A stretch of 64,000 nucleotides of DNA from Pseudomonas chlororaphis (GTDB lineage Bacteria; Pseudomonadota; Gammaproteobacteria; Pseudomonadales; Pseudomonadaceae). Both the position numbers and the translations under genes were made by a program. The stretch covers positions 372,001 through 436,000 of the forward strand of contig NZ_MOAL01000002.1 of the NCBI RefSeq assembly GCF_003731765.1, written 5' to 3'. This document shows, one piece after another, positions 30,767 through 40,510 of this stretch. Positions within the stretch are counted from its first letter, which is position 1. Every line of letters starts with the position of its first letter. The notes under the pieces were generated by a model that was given only the letters and a program-made list of their open reading frames with translations, was not told the origin of the DNA and did not search any database.

Positions 30767-30935
30767 CTTAGGACTCCATCGGTAAAGGGCGAAAACGGCA
30801 GAGTGAGCGACAGCCCAATATGCGAATGGGTGGAAACTGATAGCGGTGCGGCGCACCTGAGGAAACCGGGGTGGGCTCAGTACAGGCAACGACCAGCGAG
30901 TGATCGGCATTCTAACGAGAGGCCGGAAGCCGATA

Positions 30936-30951
30936 TTTCTTCAATGCGACA
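30936..30951 (-). promoter_or_regulatory. ArgR half-site upstream of aotJ
   Basis: Minus strand TGTCGC-N8-AA, exact match to the half-site pattern, 170 bases before the aotJ start. A looser TGTCAA copy lies further upstream near 30990. Confidence 0.65.
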
Positions 30952-31261
30952 ACAAATTACAGAAGCATCGAGAAAGCCAGGCAAACGCATTGACAGCTCT
31001 TCAAGTTTATGCAAGAGCAAAAGACAGTGAACCGATCTATGCTGCAAATTGCGGGCCTATTATTGGCAAAGCCTTCTATTCCGGCAAGCGCAGCATGATG
31101 GCTTATTTTTTAACCGGGTAAAAACAGCCCTGGAATAGGGCCCGGCGTTTCCCATTGCCCCGAAAGCGAGCGCGGGGTTACACCTTCTGTCCCATCGGTA
31201 ACATTCTGATACGCCTAGCGAACAAAACCGATATTTATTTGCACCCTCGTCGCCAGCAAGC

Positions 31262-31310
31262 ACCTACTGGCGGCGCAGCAACCGGCTTGCCGGCGATCAG
31301 CCTCTCCCCT
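31262..31310. repeat. REP element
   Basis: CCGGCTTGCCGGCGA at 31282-31296, the reverse form of the REP core found at 17357, 20199 and 57548, embedded in GC-rich dyad sequence just beyond the acsA terminator. Confidence 0.65.
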
Positions 31311-31316
31311 ACCCCA

Positions 31317-31353
31317 TAAAAAAGCCCCGCCTGGCGCAACGCCAGGCGGGGCT
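31317..31353 (-). terminator. Terminator of acsA
   Basis: Minus strand AGCCCCGCCTGGCG / CGCCAGGCGGGGCT hairpin followed by six T residues, 20 bases past the acsA stop. Confidence 0.92.
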
Positions 31354-31372
31354 CGATGACTCAAGAGACGTC

Positions 31373-33328
31373 TCAGGCCACGTTCATGGTCTTGTGGGTA
31401 TCAATCAAATGTTGCACCACACCCGGGTCGGCCAGGGTAGAGATGTCCCCCAGACCATCGTACTCAGCCGTGGCGATCTTGCGCAGGATGCGCCGCATGA
31501 TCTTCCCGGAGCGGGTTTTCGGCAGCCCTGGTGCCCACTGGATGACATCCGGCGAGGCAATCGGACCGATCTCTTTGCGCACCCAGTTTTTCAGCTCCAG
31601 GCGCAAGGCTTCGCTTGGCTCTTCGCCCCCGTTGAGGGTGACGTAGACGTAGATGCCCTGCCCCTTGATGTCATGGGGCACGCCCACCACCGCGGCTTCG
31701 GCGACTTTCGGGTGGGCAACCATGGCACTTTCAATCTCGGCGGTGCCCATGCGGTGCCCGGAGACGTTGAGCACGTCGTCCACGCGGCCGGTGATCCACC
31801 AGTAGCCGTCTTCATCGCGGCGAGCACCGTCACCGGTGAAGTACATGCCACGGAAGGTCTTGAAGTAGGTGTCGACGAAACGGTCGTGATCGCCATACAA
31901 GGTGCGCGCCTGGCCTGGCCACGAGTCGAGGATCACCAGGTTGCCTTCGGCAGCGCCTTCGATGATGTTGCCCAGGTTGTCCACCAGCGCCGGCACGACG
32001 CCGAAGAATGGCCGCGCCGCCGAACCCGGCTTGAGGGCGTGGGCACCCGGCAGCGGGCTCATCAGGGTGGCGCCGGTTTCGGTCTGCCACCAGGTGTCCA
32101 CGATCGGACAGCGGGAGTTGCCCACGTTCTTGTAGTACCAGTCCCAGGCTTCCGGGTTGATCGGCTCGCCCACCGAACCCAACAGGCGCAGGCTGCTGCC
32201 GTCAGCGCCCTCACAAGCAGCGGTGCCGGCCGCCATCATGGCGCGGATCGCGGTCGGGGCGGTGTAGAGGATATTGACCTTGTGCTTGTCGACAATCTTC
32301 GCCACGCGGGTCACGTCCGGGTAGTTCGGGACGCCTTCGAACAGCAGAGTGGTCGCGCCATTGGCCAACGGGCCATAGACGATGTACGTGTGGCCAGTGA
32401 CCCAGCCGACGTCGGCGGTGCACCAGTAGATTTCACCCGGGCGGTAGTCAAATACACGCTCGTGGGTCAGCGCTGCGTACAACAGGTAGCCGCCAGTGGT
32501 GTGCTGCACACCTTTCGGCTTGCCGGTGGAACCCGAGGTGTAAAGGATGAACAGGGCTTCTTCAGCACCCATTTCCTTCGGCGCACACACGGTGCCCGCC
32601 ACTTTCATCAGGTCTTCGTACCAGATGTCGCGATGTTGATTCCACTTGATGCCGCCACCGGTGCGCTTGCACACGATGACCTTCTGGATGCTGCTGGTTT
32701 CCGGGTTGGTCAGGGCGTCGTCGACGTTGGCCTTGAGGGGGATTTTCTTGCCGGCACGGATGCCTTCGTCAGCAGTGATCACCACCTTGGAGCGGCAGTC
32801 GATGATACGGCCAGCCAGGGCTTCAGGGGAGAAGCCACCGAACACCACCGAGTGGATCGCGCCGATGCGGGTACAGGCCAGCATGGCTACCACGGCTTCA
32901 GGGATCATCGGCATATAGATAGTCACCACGTCGCCGCGGTGCACGTCCTGGCCACGCAGGGCGTTGGCGAACTTGCAGACTTCTTCGTGCAATTCGCGGT
33001 AGGTGATGTTGCGGCTTTCCGCCGGGTCGTCACCTTCCCAGATGATTGCGATCTGGTCGCCACGCTCGGCCAAGTGGCGATCCAAGCAGTTATAGGAGAC
33101 GTTCAGGGTGCCATCGGCAAACCATTTGATGTCGACGTGGTGATCGTCGAAGGAGGTCTGTTTCACCGTGGTGAAAGGCTTGATCCAGTCGAGACGCTTG
33201 GCCTGCTCGCGCCAGAAGCCGTCGGGGTTGACCACCGACTGCTGATACATGGCCTTGTAGGTCGCCTCGTCAGTCAACGTGTTGGCTGCAACCTCGGGAC
33301 GAACGGGATACAGAGAAGCCGCACTCAT
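31373..33328 (-). CDS. acsA: Acetyl-CoA synthetase
   Basis: 651 residues from the ATG at 33328 ([15 protein letters not shown]); upstream codons in the open frame are non-coding. AMP-forming enzyme: P-loop-like [11 protein letters not shown] at about 265, [14 protein letters not shown] motif ([13 protein letters not shown]), [20 protein letters not shown] hinge, and C-terminal [16 protein letters not shown] whose Lys is the usual acetylation site controlling activity. It activates acetate to acetyl-CoA. In P. aeruginosa acsA also precedes aotJ as I recall, so the neighbourhood is conserved. Confidence 0.97.
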   Translation of the reverse strand: MSAASLYPVRPEVAANTLTDEATYKAMYQQSVVNPDGFWREQAKRLDWIKPFTTVKQTSFDDHHVDIKWFADGTLNVSYNCLDRHLAERGDQIAIIWEGDDPAESRNITYRELHEEVCKFANALRGQDVHRGDVVTIYMPMIPEAVVAMLACTRIGAIHSVVFGGFSPEALAGRIIDCRSKVVITADEGIRAGKKIPLKANVDDALTNPETSSIQKVIVCKRTGGGIKWNQHRDIWYEDLMKVAGTVCAPKEMGAEEALFILYTSGSTGKPKGVQHTTGGYLLYAALTHERVFDYRPGEIYWCTADVGWVTGHTYIVYGPLANGATTLLFEGVPNYPDVTRVAKIVDKHKVNILYTAPTAIRAMMAAGTAACEGADGSSLRLLGSVGEPINPEAWDWYYKNVGNSRCPIVDTWWQTETGATLMSPLPGAHALKPGSAARPFFGVVPALVDNLGNIIEGAAEGNLVILDSWPGQARTLYGDHDRFVDTYFKTFRGMYFTGDGARRDEDGYWWITGRVDDVLNVSGHRMGTAEIESAMVAHPKVAEAAVVGVPHDIKGQGIYVYVTLNGGEEPSEALRLELKNWVRKEIGPIASPDVIQWAPGLPKTRSGKIMRRILRKIATAEYDGLGDISTLADPGVVQHLIDTHKTMNVA

Positions 33329-33739
33329 CTTTCTTACCTCGGTGAAATAGTTGTTTTTGTATGACCCCGTTGTAACGGGGGCGGCGCTATAGAACCATTC
33401 GACGATGGTAGTAACAACCCCCCACAAAATGTCCTGATATTCACTGCAACCGCTCAAGCACAGGACTTTCAGCGCTTTACAGCGTTGCCGGAAAATACTC
33501 CCCTTCACCCCTGCAGGCCGGAATTCCGGCGGATTGTTACAAAAAACGCCAATAGTCTTTATCAAAAGCACGTCTATATGCCTGTAACTCACAGGCCTAA
33601 AATCAACCTCGCCAACCCGGCAACTGATTAACCAAGTGACAGCCCCCACGAAGGCAGTTAATCAAACTTCCATTCAAGTTCCGCACGCAGCCCCATAAAG
33701 GCTGCGCGACCCAACTCGAACTTAAAAGGTGAATTCAAG
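33329..33739. other. Divergent acsA / DUF2790 gene promoter region
   Basis: 411 bases. The frame upstream of acsA is open but has poor codon character and no binding site. No GG-N10-GC sigma-54 element or clear sigma-70 pair stood out. Presumably both promoters lie here. Confidence 0.5.
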
Positions 33740-34003
33740 ATGAAAGCTTTATTAGTTCTGGCCCTTACTGGTCTTTGTGCAACCGCCATGGCCGACGAGG
33801 CGCCCACTGATGTGGCCAGTCAACAAACCCCGGTCGAGCAATACACTTACTCCACGGATCTGGACATCGCCAAAGTTGTCTCCATGAGTGACGTACCCAA
33901 TGTATGTGAAGTTGTACCGGCTCGCATGGAATATGAAGACTCCCATGGCCAACGGCATATTCTGCAATATCGGGTCATGGGCAGCGGTTGCTCTAACGGC
34001 TGA
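33740..34003 (+). CDS. DUF2790 family small secreted protein
   Basis: 87 residues with a signal peptide cleaved after about residue 18 (ALTGLCATAMA|DE). The DUF2790 signature follows: YTYSTDLDIAKVVSMSDVPN, CEVVPARMEYEDSHG, LQYRVMGSGCSNG, with two Cys likely forming a disulfide. The family is found almost only in Pseudomonas, usually in several copies per genome; function unknown. Single gene. Confidence 0.88.
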   Translation: MKALLVLALTGLCATAMADEAPTDVASQQTPVEQYTYSTDLDIAKVVSMSDVPNVCEVVPARMEYEDSHGQRHILQYRVMGSGCSNG

Positions 34004-34299
34004 TATTCCAGCCAGTGACAAGCCGGCTTACACACACTCGCCGCAAGAAATCGCTCTTGCGGCAAAGATGCCAGGCGAACGACCCTCCATGGGACGAGCC
34101 CAGAGCCTCCCCTGATGCCAAGCCACGCCATGCCCTCTTCCTGCTTCGCTGACGCTACTTCCCGACAAACCCTCAGCCCTCACACAGGGTGATCGCGCCA
34201 GCACCGCGCGAGCCTGTCCAAGTACGCGGCAAGCACGGGATTTGAGCGCTAATCCAGCCAACTTCAGTTGTGTCTCAAACCGGCGAAAGCCTCTCGAAA

Positions 34300-34315
34300 A
34301 CACAACATCTAGTAA
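34300..34315 (+). promoter_or_regulatory. Candidate single NrdR box
   Basis: ACACAACATCTAGTAA agrees at 12 of 16 positions with the NrdR consensus acaCwAtATaTwGwgt as I remember it, including most of the core. NrdR boxes normally come in pairs; I did not find a convincing second copy, so this is tentative. Confidence 0.3.
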
Positions 34316-34472
34316 AAACACGCGTTTCAGCGGATTTTCTGCGGCTGATTTCCAAGCGCAAAAAAAAATCTTCACCAGCCAAAGCCCTGTAAACCCTCGC
34401 TTTGCCTTGAATGCCCCCCCTTTCCAAGCCTTCCTGCGCCACTTGGTCACCCCACAGACGTAAAAAAATCCC

Positions 34473-34478
34473 TATAAT
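34473..34478 (+). promoter_or_regulatory. Candidate -10 element for nrdB
   Basis: TATAAT following an A-rich tract, 257 bases before the nrdB start codon. No good -35 hexamer at the usual distance (TTGGTC is 24 bases upstream), so the leader length is provisional. Confidence 0.4.
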
Positions 34479-34668
34479 GCGACCTCAAAACGGGCCTGCA
34501 ACATTCCCTTACCGGACTGGAAAGACATGCTGGGGCCACCGCAGGAGCCGAAACGCTCGGTTCCGCCCCACGACCCGCTTCAGGACACCCGTGCACACAT
34601 TCTGTTTATTGCCTGCGTTCACTGCTGCAACAAACGATTCCTTATAGATCTAACGCGGCCAGTAGGGT

Positions 34669-34701
34669 CGTGTGAAAAGCCAACCCTTTTGTTTTCACAC
34701 G
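34669..34701 (+). promoter_or_regulatory. Hairpin in the nrdB leader
   Basis: CGTGTGAAAA (34669-34678) pairs perfectly with TTTTCACACG (34692-34701) across 13 bases, ending 20 bases before the AGGAGA ribosome binding site (34720 region). It may be a regulatory hairpin or an operator. Confidence 0.5.
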
Positions 34702-34734
34702 GGCATCTGGCCCTCAAGCAGGAGACGACACGTC

Positions 34735-35982
34735 ATGCTGAGCTGGGACGAATTCGACAAAGAAGAAGGCGAAGTTGCCGTTAAAGGCGCCAACGCCGGC
34801 CATGCTTCTGAAGCCAACATGGACCGCCTCGACAGCGCTGGCGGTGCCGCCGCGCTCGAAGCCCGCGCCGTGACCGCCAGCGACTCTGCGGCCATCGCTC
34901 GTGCCAAGGCTGCACTGGACAAGCTGGACGTGGCCGAAGGCCTGGCCGAGCTGGAAGGTGCTTCCGCCCGTGTAGCTGTCGATGAAAAGCGCATGATCAA
35001 CTGCCGCGCCGACCTCAACCAGCTCGTGCCGTTCAAATATGACTGGGCCTGGCAGAAGTACCTGGACGGTTGCGCAAACCACTGGATGCCGCAAGAAGTC
35101 AACATGACCGCCGACATCGCCCTCTGGAAAGACCCGGAAGGCCTGACCGACGACGAGCGCCGCATCGTGATGCGCAACCTGGGCTTCTTCTCCACCGCCG
35201 ACTCCCTGGTTGCCAACAACCTGGTGCTGGCCGTGTACCGCCTGATCACCAACCCGGAATGCCGCCAGTACATCCTGCGCCAGGCGTTCGAAGAGGCGAT
35301 CCACACCCACGCTTACCAGTACTGCATCGAATCGTTGGCCATGGATGAAGGCGAGATCTTCAACATGTACCACGAGATCCCGTCGGTCGCGAAGAAAGCC
35401 GTCTGGGGCCTGAAGTACACCCGTTCGATCTCCGATCCGAAGTTCGAAACCGGCACCGTCGAGACCGACAAAGAACTGCTGCGCAACCTGATCGCCTACT
35501 ACTGCGTTCTGGAAGGCATCTTCTTCTATTGCGGCTTCACCCAGATCCTGTCCATGGGTCGCCGCAACAAAATGACCGGTGTCGCCGAGCAGTTCCAGTA
35601 CATCCTGCGCGACGAATCCATGCACCTGAACTTCGGCATCGACGTGATCAACCAGATCAAGATTGAAAACCCGCACCTGTGGGATGCCGAGATGAAGGAA
35701 GAAGCCACCCAGATGATCCTCCAGGGCACCCAACTGGAAATCGAATACGCTCGCGACACCATGCCGCGCGGCGTACTGGGCATGAACGCGGCCATGATGG
35801 AGGACTACCTCAAGTTCATCGCCAACCGTCGCCTGTCGCAGATCGGCTTGAAAGAAGAGTACCCAGGTACCACCAACCCGTTCCCATGGATGAGCGAAAT
35901 CATGGACTTGAAGAAAGAGAAAAACTTCTTCGAGACTCGCGTGATCGAGTATCAGACTGGCGGTGCGTTGAGCTGGGATTGA
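34735..35982 (+). CDS. nrdB: Ribonucleotide reductase class Ia small subunit NrdB
   Basis: 415 residues from the ATG at 34735, with CAGGAGA upstream. Residues 1-90 are an Ala-rich extension found in Pseudomonas NrdB; the ferritin-like radical domain follows. Diiron ligands are supplied by helices with [18 protein letters not shown] and [12 protein letters not shown], and the Tyr-radical environment lies in HTHAYQY-type sequence. C-terminal [19 protein letters not shown] is the flexible tail that binds NrdA. It makes the tyrosyl radical for dNTP synthesis. nrdA is not adjacent on either side. Confidence 0.96.
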   Translation: MLSWDEFDKEEGEVAVKGANAGHASEANMDRLDSAGGAAALEARAVTASDSAAIARAKAALDKLDVAEGLAELEGASARVAVDEKRMINCRADLNQLVPFKYDWAWQKYLDGCANHWMPQEVNMTADIALWKDPEGLTDDERRIVMRNLGFFSTADSLVANNLVLAVYRLITNPECRQYILRQAFEEAIHTHAYQYCIESLAMDEGEIFNMYHEIPSVAKKAVWGLKYTRSISDPKFETGTVETDKELLRNLIAYYCVLEGIFFYCGFTQILSMGRRNKMTGVAEQFQYILRDESMHLNFGIDVINQIKIENPHLWDAEMKEEATQMILQGTQLEIEYARDTMPRGVLGMNAAMMEDYLKFIANRRLSQIGLKEEYPGTTNPFPWMSEIMDLKKEKNFFETRVIEYQTGGALSWD

Positions 35983-36380
35983 TTCCTGACGCCACTGTAA
36001 GTTGTCTATTCACCCGTTGAATAGACTGCTCTAAAAAAGCCCTGACCTGTTCAGGGCTTTTTTATTGACGCGGAAAAACATTCAATACTTTTTCAACCTG
36101 CACCTGGCTTACAAGCCATCAACTTTTTAGCACTTTTTAATTATCAGAGTGGCTGACTTCAAGTACGGTTTCGAATCATCCCCAAGCCATTTCCCACTGA
36201 TTGTTACAGTCAGTTTTTTACTGTTGCCGATCCCGGCTTCAAGCTTGCCCAAGTGCGCACTGGGCGGCTCTATCGTTCTGTTGCGCCCAAGCTCGCATTA
36301 ACAAAATCGAGAAAATTTCGGTGCACGAACAAGGCCCAACCGCTATAAAAGCCCCTTCGCGCACAAGGACCTACGCCGCC
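35983..36380. other. Region after nrdB
   Basis: 398 bases. The nrdB terminator lies at 36033-36064; beyond it is AT-rich sequence to about 36230 that is likely the promoter of the next gene. The long frame open from 36201 is Cys-rich and has no binding site before 36381, so it is not taken as coding. Confidence 0.5.
36033..36064 (+). terminator. Terminator of nrdB
   Basis: AAAAAAGCCCTGA / TCAGGGCTTTTTT hairpin with a short loop and T run, 50 bases past the nrdB stop. Confidence 0.92.
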
Positions 36381-37361
36381 ATGAAATTCGACAACGCCTA
36401 CTGCATCAGCCTCGACGACAAGCTGTCGATCTATGACGTGCGCGATCTGAATTTCGATGAAACCCAGGGCTTCGACTCGGCCAAGGAGCGCTTTCAGTGC
36501 CCCAATGATCAATGCCGTGCGGCCTTTGATGCGGAAAACGGGCTGGGCACCTTCAATGCCAAGAACGTCAATTATCGCCGCACCCCGCACTTCAAGAACC
36601 TTCCCGGCACCCGGCATGTGGACGGCTGCCCCTATGGCACTCGCCACGCCCTGATTGAAGGCCTGGAAGGCGCGGAGGCCGAGGATAACCGGGAGGAACA
36701 CTTCCCTTCCGAGTTGTTGCTGGCTCGACGTGAATATGTGCGCAAGCCGAGCAGCCCGGTGCCGGCCGTCGATACTCCGACCCTCCAACCGCAGTCGTCC
36801 TCCTTCAACGCAAGCGCGGCGCCCACCAGCGATCGGGCGCCGGACAAAACCAGCGTCTTTGCCCATCCGGTGGAATGCTTCGTGTCGAACATCGACGACA
36901 AAGACTTGCTCAAGCGCATGCCACTGAAGATTGGCGAGCACAGTGCGTCCTACGCCACCTTCTTCAAGAAGATCGAGTACCTGCAGGACAACAAGGGGCT
37001 GATCTACTGGGGCAAGATCAAGGAAATCAAGGACTACACCCAGAGCTTTCGCATCGACTTCGAGCAAAAGGTCTGGTTCAAGGCCGCGGACGACGCCAAA
37101 AAGAAGCCCTATTCGGTCAATGTCTACCTGAGCAAGAAGCTCATCGAGGGCTACCGCAAGCGCAAGGCGTTTCTTGAGGAGATCAAGCATGCCATCGACA
37201 GCGAACAGGATTTGTACTGCTTCTTCTATGGGGTCACGCCGGAGTTGAAGCAGGTGCCCAGCAAGAAGAACCCCGAGCAGACTTTCGGCGTGTTCAGCGC
37301 CAATATCGAGAACCTCGACCACTTCATCGTCCGTGAAGCACCGGCACTGAACACCCAATAA
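36381..37361 (+). CDS. Orphan protein with N-terminal zinc-ribbon-like motif
   Basis: 326 residues from the ATG at 36381 (AAGGA at 36365-36369). Residues 38-85 contain C40-x4-C45 and later H70, H79 and C83 in RRTPHFKNLPGTRHVDGC, a layout like the zinc-binding CP..C...HF..H regions of CoiA-type proteins. Residues 100-165 are a low-complexity Ser/Pro/Ala linker. Residues 170-315 form a mixed domain (YATFFKKIEYLQDNKGLIYWGKIKEI, VWFKAADDAKKKPYSVNVYLS) that I do not recognise. No signal peptide. It converges with the next gene with three bases between the stops. A nucleic-acid role is only suggested by the zinc motif. Confidence 0.7.
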   Translation: MKFDNAYCISLDDKLSIYDVRDLNFDETQGFDSAKERFQCPNDQCRAAFDAENGLGTFNAKNVNYRRTPHFKNLPGTRHVDGCPYGTRHALIEGLEGAEAEDNREEHFPSELLLARREYVRKPSSPVPAVDTPTLQPQSSSFNASAAPTSDRAPDKTSVFAHPVECFVSNIDDKDLLKRMPLKIGEHSASYATFFKKIEYLQDNKGLIYWGKIKEIKDYTQSFRIDFEQKVWFKAADDAKKKPYSVNVYLSKKLIEGYRKRKAFLEEIKHAIDSEQDLYCFFYGVTPELKQVPSKKNPEQTFGVFSANIENLDHFIVREAPALNTQ

Positions 37362-37364
37362 ACG

Positions 37365-38567
37365 TCAGTCCTCAGGCAACTGCAACGCCACTGCCCCCGG
37401 GTGTTGGCGGACCAACGCGTACGGCAGTACCGACCAGTCCGCACCGTCGCACGAGCGCTGCACGCGGGCAAAGTAGGAGCCCAGGTACAAGCCCTTGGGC
37501 GTGAAGTACCACGAGGAATAGCCCCAGACACTCTCATCGGTAAAGTTGCAGCTGTCTTCATCATCAGCGGCCGGCGTTTGCATCTGCTCGGGGTACAGCT
37601 CGCGCCAACGGGCGATCAGCCAAGGTACCAGGACTTTGCTCCGATACTCGTAGCTGGCGTGGCTCTGCTCCTCAGTCGAAGGCGGGTCGCCCGGGTTATT
37701 GCGATCCGCGTGCAGCGTTGGCCGCCCCTCACCCACCCAGAGCACATCGCTCAGGGACAACTGCTCGCCACTGCGCACATCGATGTTCAGCGGTGAATCG
37801 CCAAAGTCCGGATGGGCACCGCCGCAGAAATAGCTGGTGGTGATGTTCAGGCTGATCACCCCCGCCGACATGAACTGCGGTTTCACCGTTTGAAAATACT
37901 CCCCCAAACCCAGACGGCTGGCCCTCAGCATGCACCCGTGGAAACTGGCCACTTCGTACCAGAACCGTCCCAGCAGTTGCTGATTGATGCGCTGTTGTTC
38001 GGCGGGCGTATAACCCGAGACGAGGGTGAACATCGACAGTTTGGAGCCCGGCTCGGTCCACCATTGCAGGGTGCGCCCCATGAAACGCTCTTGCTTGCCC
38101 TGCTTGAGGACCAGGCCCTGCAACCGCAGGTACTCATAGACATCCCCCCGATACAGCTGCGCCAGGTACTCCGGGGCATCCGCCTTGGGTGCTTCGGCCT
38201 GGGCCGCGACCAATTCAACCGGAAGGGTCTTGCCCTTGGCGCTGCGCCATTGGCCCTGCCAGCCATCGGCAGTCTTTTGCAGGGTCAGGCGGGGCCGCGG
38301 CGAGTTATCGCCATAGGGGTTCTGGCCCTCGTCGAGGCTGAGGGCCTGGCCTTCGAGGCGGCCGCTCAACCCCAAATCGCGGCGGTACTTCTGATAGAAA
38401 TAACGACCTGTCAGCTCACCCGGATCCCGGTGGTCCAACTCCAGCACAATCGGCATCTTGCCCAGGGTTCCGGTGAACACCTGCAGGGCTTCATCAGCCT
38501 GGCTCGACGGCAGCAACAGCATCAGCAAAACCAACAACGGCACCCGACGGGCCAATCCTTTGAGCAT
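37365..38567 (-). CDS. Exported DUF3298-like protein
   Basis: 400 residues. Signal peptide about 1-24 (LLVLLMLLLPSSQA|DE), then a beta-rich region (VFTGTLGKMPIVLELD, YFYQKYRRDLGLSG) and a C-terminal half with TSYFCGGAHPDFGDSPLNIDVRSGEQLSLSDVL, which resembles the GGAHP motif of DUF3298/RsiV-type domains. These are periplasmic or cell-surface proteins of poorly known function; some bind lysozyme. The four central and C-terminal Cys could form disulfides. Single gene. Confidence 0.7.
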   Translation of the reverse strand: MLKGLARRVPLLVLLMLLLPSSQADEALQVFTGTLGKMPIVLELDHRDPGELTGRYFYQKYRRDLGLSGRLEGQALSLDEGQNPYGDNSPRPRLTLQKTADGWQGQWRSAKGKTLPVELVAAQAEAPKADAPEYLAQLYRGDVYEYLRLQGLVLKQGKQERFMGRTLQWWTEPGSKLSMFTLVSGYTPAEQQRINQQLLGRFWYEVASFHGCMLRASRLGLGEYFQTVKPQFMSAGVISLNITTSYFCGGAHPDFGDSPLNIDVRSGEQLSLSDVLWVGEGRPTLHADRNNPGDPPSTEEQSHASYEYRSKVLVPWLIARWRELYPEQMQTPAADDEDSCNFTDESVWGYSSWYFTPKGLYLGSYFARVQRSCDGADWSVLPYALVRQHPGAVALQLPED

Positions 38568-38681
38568 GAACAGTTCCTTGATTGAAGAGGCCTGGCGGGC
38601 ATCGCCGTGGCGAAAGCGCGACCGGATTATGGCGAGGTTGGCCGGCAGAATCGAGCGCGGCGCTGAGCAGATCCGGCTCGC

Positions 38682-39497
38682 TCAGGTGATCCACATGCTC
38701 AACATCACCAGCACCAGCAGGCTGATGTACACCCGTGCGTGCAACCGATCTGCAAGGACGCCGATCCAGCGCGACGCCAAGCGAATACCCAGCAGTGAAC
38801 CCAAGGTCAGCACGCCAAACGCCAGCAGATCCACATAACCGATAAACCAGGGGCCCAACTCGACAGGGCTGAACCCGGCCAGGGCCATGTAGGTCAGGGT
38901 GCCGGCCAGGGCGACCGGGACACTCAGCGGATTGGCCATGGAGGTGGCCTGGGTCATGCTCAACCCGCATCGACGCAATAAAGGCACGGTCATTACACTG
39001 CCGCCCACGCCAAGGAAGGTGGCAACGGTACCGATGAGCAATCCGCCGCCCAGGGCCTGGGCCATGCCCAAACGTCGTGGCGACTGGCCGTGCAGCGGTT
39101 CGAGAAAGCCGCGACGCAGCAGGCAGTCGGCAATGGTCAGGCCGAGGTAGGCGATAAAGGCGTAACGGATGACTTCGCCGCTGACCCAAACGGCCACCAT
39201 CGCACCCAACACCGCACCCACGCCGATGTAACCCGCCAAGGGCCACACGTAATGCCGGATCAAATGGCCCGCCCGCTGATGCTTCAAGGTCGCGACCAGG
39301 GCATTGACGATCATCACGCAGGTGGAGGTGGCGACCGCGATATGCATCGCCGACTGCCCAATCGCGCTGTCTGCCCCGTAGACGGCCGACAGCATGTGAT
39401 AAAGCAGCGGCACCACCACAAAACCGCCACCAAAACCGAAGAGCACCGCGGTAACACCAGTCATGCAGCCAAAAAGCATCAACAGTAGATAGAACAT
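38682..39497 (-). CDS. TauE/SafE family transporter
   Basis: 271 residues from the ATG at 39497 (MFYLLLMLFGCMTG). Eight or so membrane helices, with the two family repeats: FGFGGGFVVVPLLYHML near the N-terminus and FLGVGGSVMTVPLLRRCGLSMTQATSMANPLSV in the middle. TauE/SafE proteins export small organic or sulfur anions (sulfite, sulfoacetate) or take up others. It is divergent from an AraC-type regulator, which probably controls it. Substrate unknown. Confidence 0.88.
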   Translation of the reverse strand: MFYLLLMLFGCMTGVTAVLFGFGGGFVVVPLLYHMLSAVYGADSAIGQSAMHIAVATSTCVMIVNALVATLKHQRAGHLIRHYVWPLAGYIGVGAVLGAMVAVWVSGEVIRYAFIAYLGLTIADCLLRRGFLEPLHGQSPRRLGMAQALGGGLLIGTVATFLGVGGSVMTVPLLRRCGLSMTQATSMANPLSVPVALAGTLTYMALAGFSPVELGPWFIGYVDLLAFGVLTLGSLLGIRLASRWIGVLADRLHARVYISLLVLVMLSMWIT

Positions 39498-39610
39498 CAC
39501 GCAGCATCCATTACAGGGGAACCCGGACAATAGCCAGCGCGCCCCTGGCCGGCTTTAGCAGATAAGCCAATAATGTTCGCGTTCACGCCAATGGCAAGGG
39601 GCTCGCGGCC

Positions 39611-40381
39611 ATGCGCAATACCTCAATCAACCTGCTCGACCAGACACCGCGCCCGGTGGTCGCCATCGGCACGGATTACCCCGACGGCCACCTGCTGCCT
39701 CGCCATCAACATCGCCGCGGACAATTGCTGTATGGGGCCACCGGGGTCATGCAGGTGAGTACCGAGGCGGGCAATTGGGTGGTGCCGCCCCAGCGCGCCG
39801 TGTGGATCGCACCTCAGGTGCCTCATGCGGTGCTGATGCTGGGCGTGAGCACCCGCAGCCTGTACATCGAACCGGACGCCGTGCCGTTTAATGAGGCCCC
39901 GTGTCGAGTCCTCAATGTCTCGCCGCTGATGCGCCAACTGTTGCTGGAAGCGGTGGACATCCCCCTTGAGTATGAAACCCACGGGCGTGACGGCGTGCTG
40001 ATCAGCCTGTTGCTGCATGAGTTGGGGCGCAGCACCCCGCTGCCGCTGCACATTCCCCTGCCAGCCGAACCCCGCCTGCTCGCCCTGTGCCAAGCTTTCC
40101 TGCAGCAGCCGGATATTCATCAATCGCCGCAGCAGTGGGCGCAGCAGCTACACGCCAGCCTGCGCACCTTCAACCGATGGTTTCGTCAGCAGACCGGCAT
40201 GAGTTTCGTGCAGTGGCGCCAACGCGCCTGTGTGGTCCTGGCCCTGGCACGCCTGGCGGCGGGCGAAGCGGTGACGCGGATCGCTATGGATTTCGGCTAC
40301 GACAGCCCGGCGGCGTTTTCGACGATGTTCCGCCGGGTACTGGGGCAGGCGCCCACGGCCTACTTGCACAGCGCGGCCTGA
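39611..40381 (+). CDS. AraC-family transcriptional regulator
   Basis: 256 residues. N-terminal cupin domain (HLLPRHQHRRGQLLYGATGVMQV, VPPQRAVWIAPQVPHAV) typical of the NimR/YdhB type, C-terminal AraC DNA-binding domain (SPQQWAQQLHASLRTFNRWFRQQTGMSFVQWRQ; VTRIAMDFGYDSPAAFSTMFRRVLG). Divergent from the TauE/SafE exporter 113 bases away, the common layout for a local regulator of an efflux gene. Confidence 0.9.
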   Translation: MRNTSINLLDQTPRPVVAIGTDYPDGHLLPRHQHRRGQLLYGATGVMQVSTEAGNWVVPPQRAVWIAPQVPHAVLMLGVSTRSLYIEPDAVPFNEAPCRVLNVSPLMRQLLLEAVDIPLEYETHGRDGVLISLLLHELGRSTPLPLHIPLPAEPRLLALCQAFLQQPDIHQSPQQWAQQLHASLRTFNRWFRQQTGMSFVQWRQRACVVLALARLAAGEAVTRIAMDFGYDSPAAFSTMFRRVLGQAPTAYLHSAA

Positions 40382-40510
40382 TCCTCGGGAAAGAACTTGT
40401 CACCAAAGGGTCGATAGAAACCGCAAAAATGAGTTTGATCAGCGGTCAAAACAACTGTACAAATAAACAGTATTTTATTGACTCTGCCTTTGATCCTCCC
40501 GGAGGAAACC

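Larger units (their letters stand above)
30767..31372. other. aotJ-acsA intergenic region
   Basis: 606 bases. It holds the ArgR site (30936-30951), an AT-rich aotJ promoter zone (about 30930-31110), a REP core (31282-31295) and the acsA terminator (31317-31353). No ORF here looks coding. Confidence 0.6.
34004..34734. other. Long region upstream of nrdB: promoter and structured leader
   Basis: 731 bases without a supported gene. It contains a candidate NrdR box (34300-34315), an A-rich stretch with TATAAT at 34473-34478, a GC-rich potential stem (GAGCCGA / TCGGTTC inside GGGGC...GCCCC, about 34533-34575), and a perfect hairpin close to the nrdB start (34669-34701). No NrdA C-terminal sequence can be read here. 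Confidence 0.5.

Noticed and set aside
34242..34463. 73-codon frame upstream of nrdB
   Set aside because: Begins at TTG without a binding site and runs through the leader region; no protein-like pattern.
34533..34575. Cobalamin riboswitch before nrdB
   Set aside because: There is a GC-rich stem but no B12-box sequence; the class Ia enzyme does not need cobalamin.
36201..36380. 60-codon N-terminal extension of the zinc-ribbon gene
   Set aside because: Codon use is poor and Cys-rich, there is no binding site, and AAGGA precedes the ATG at 36381.
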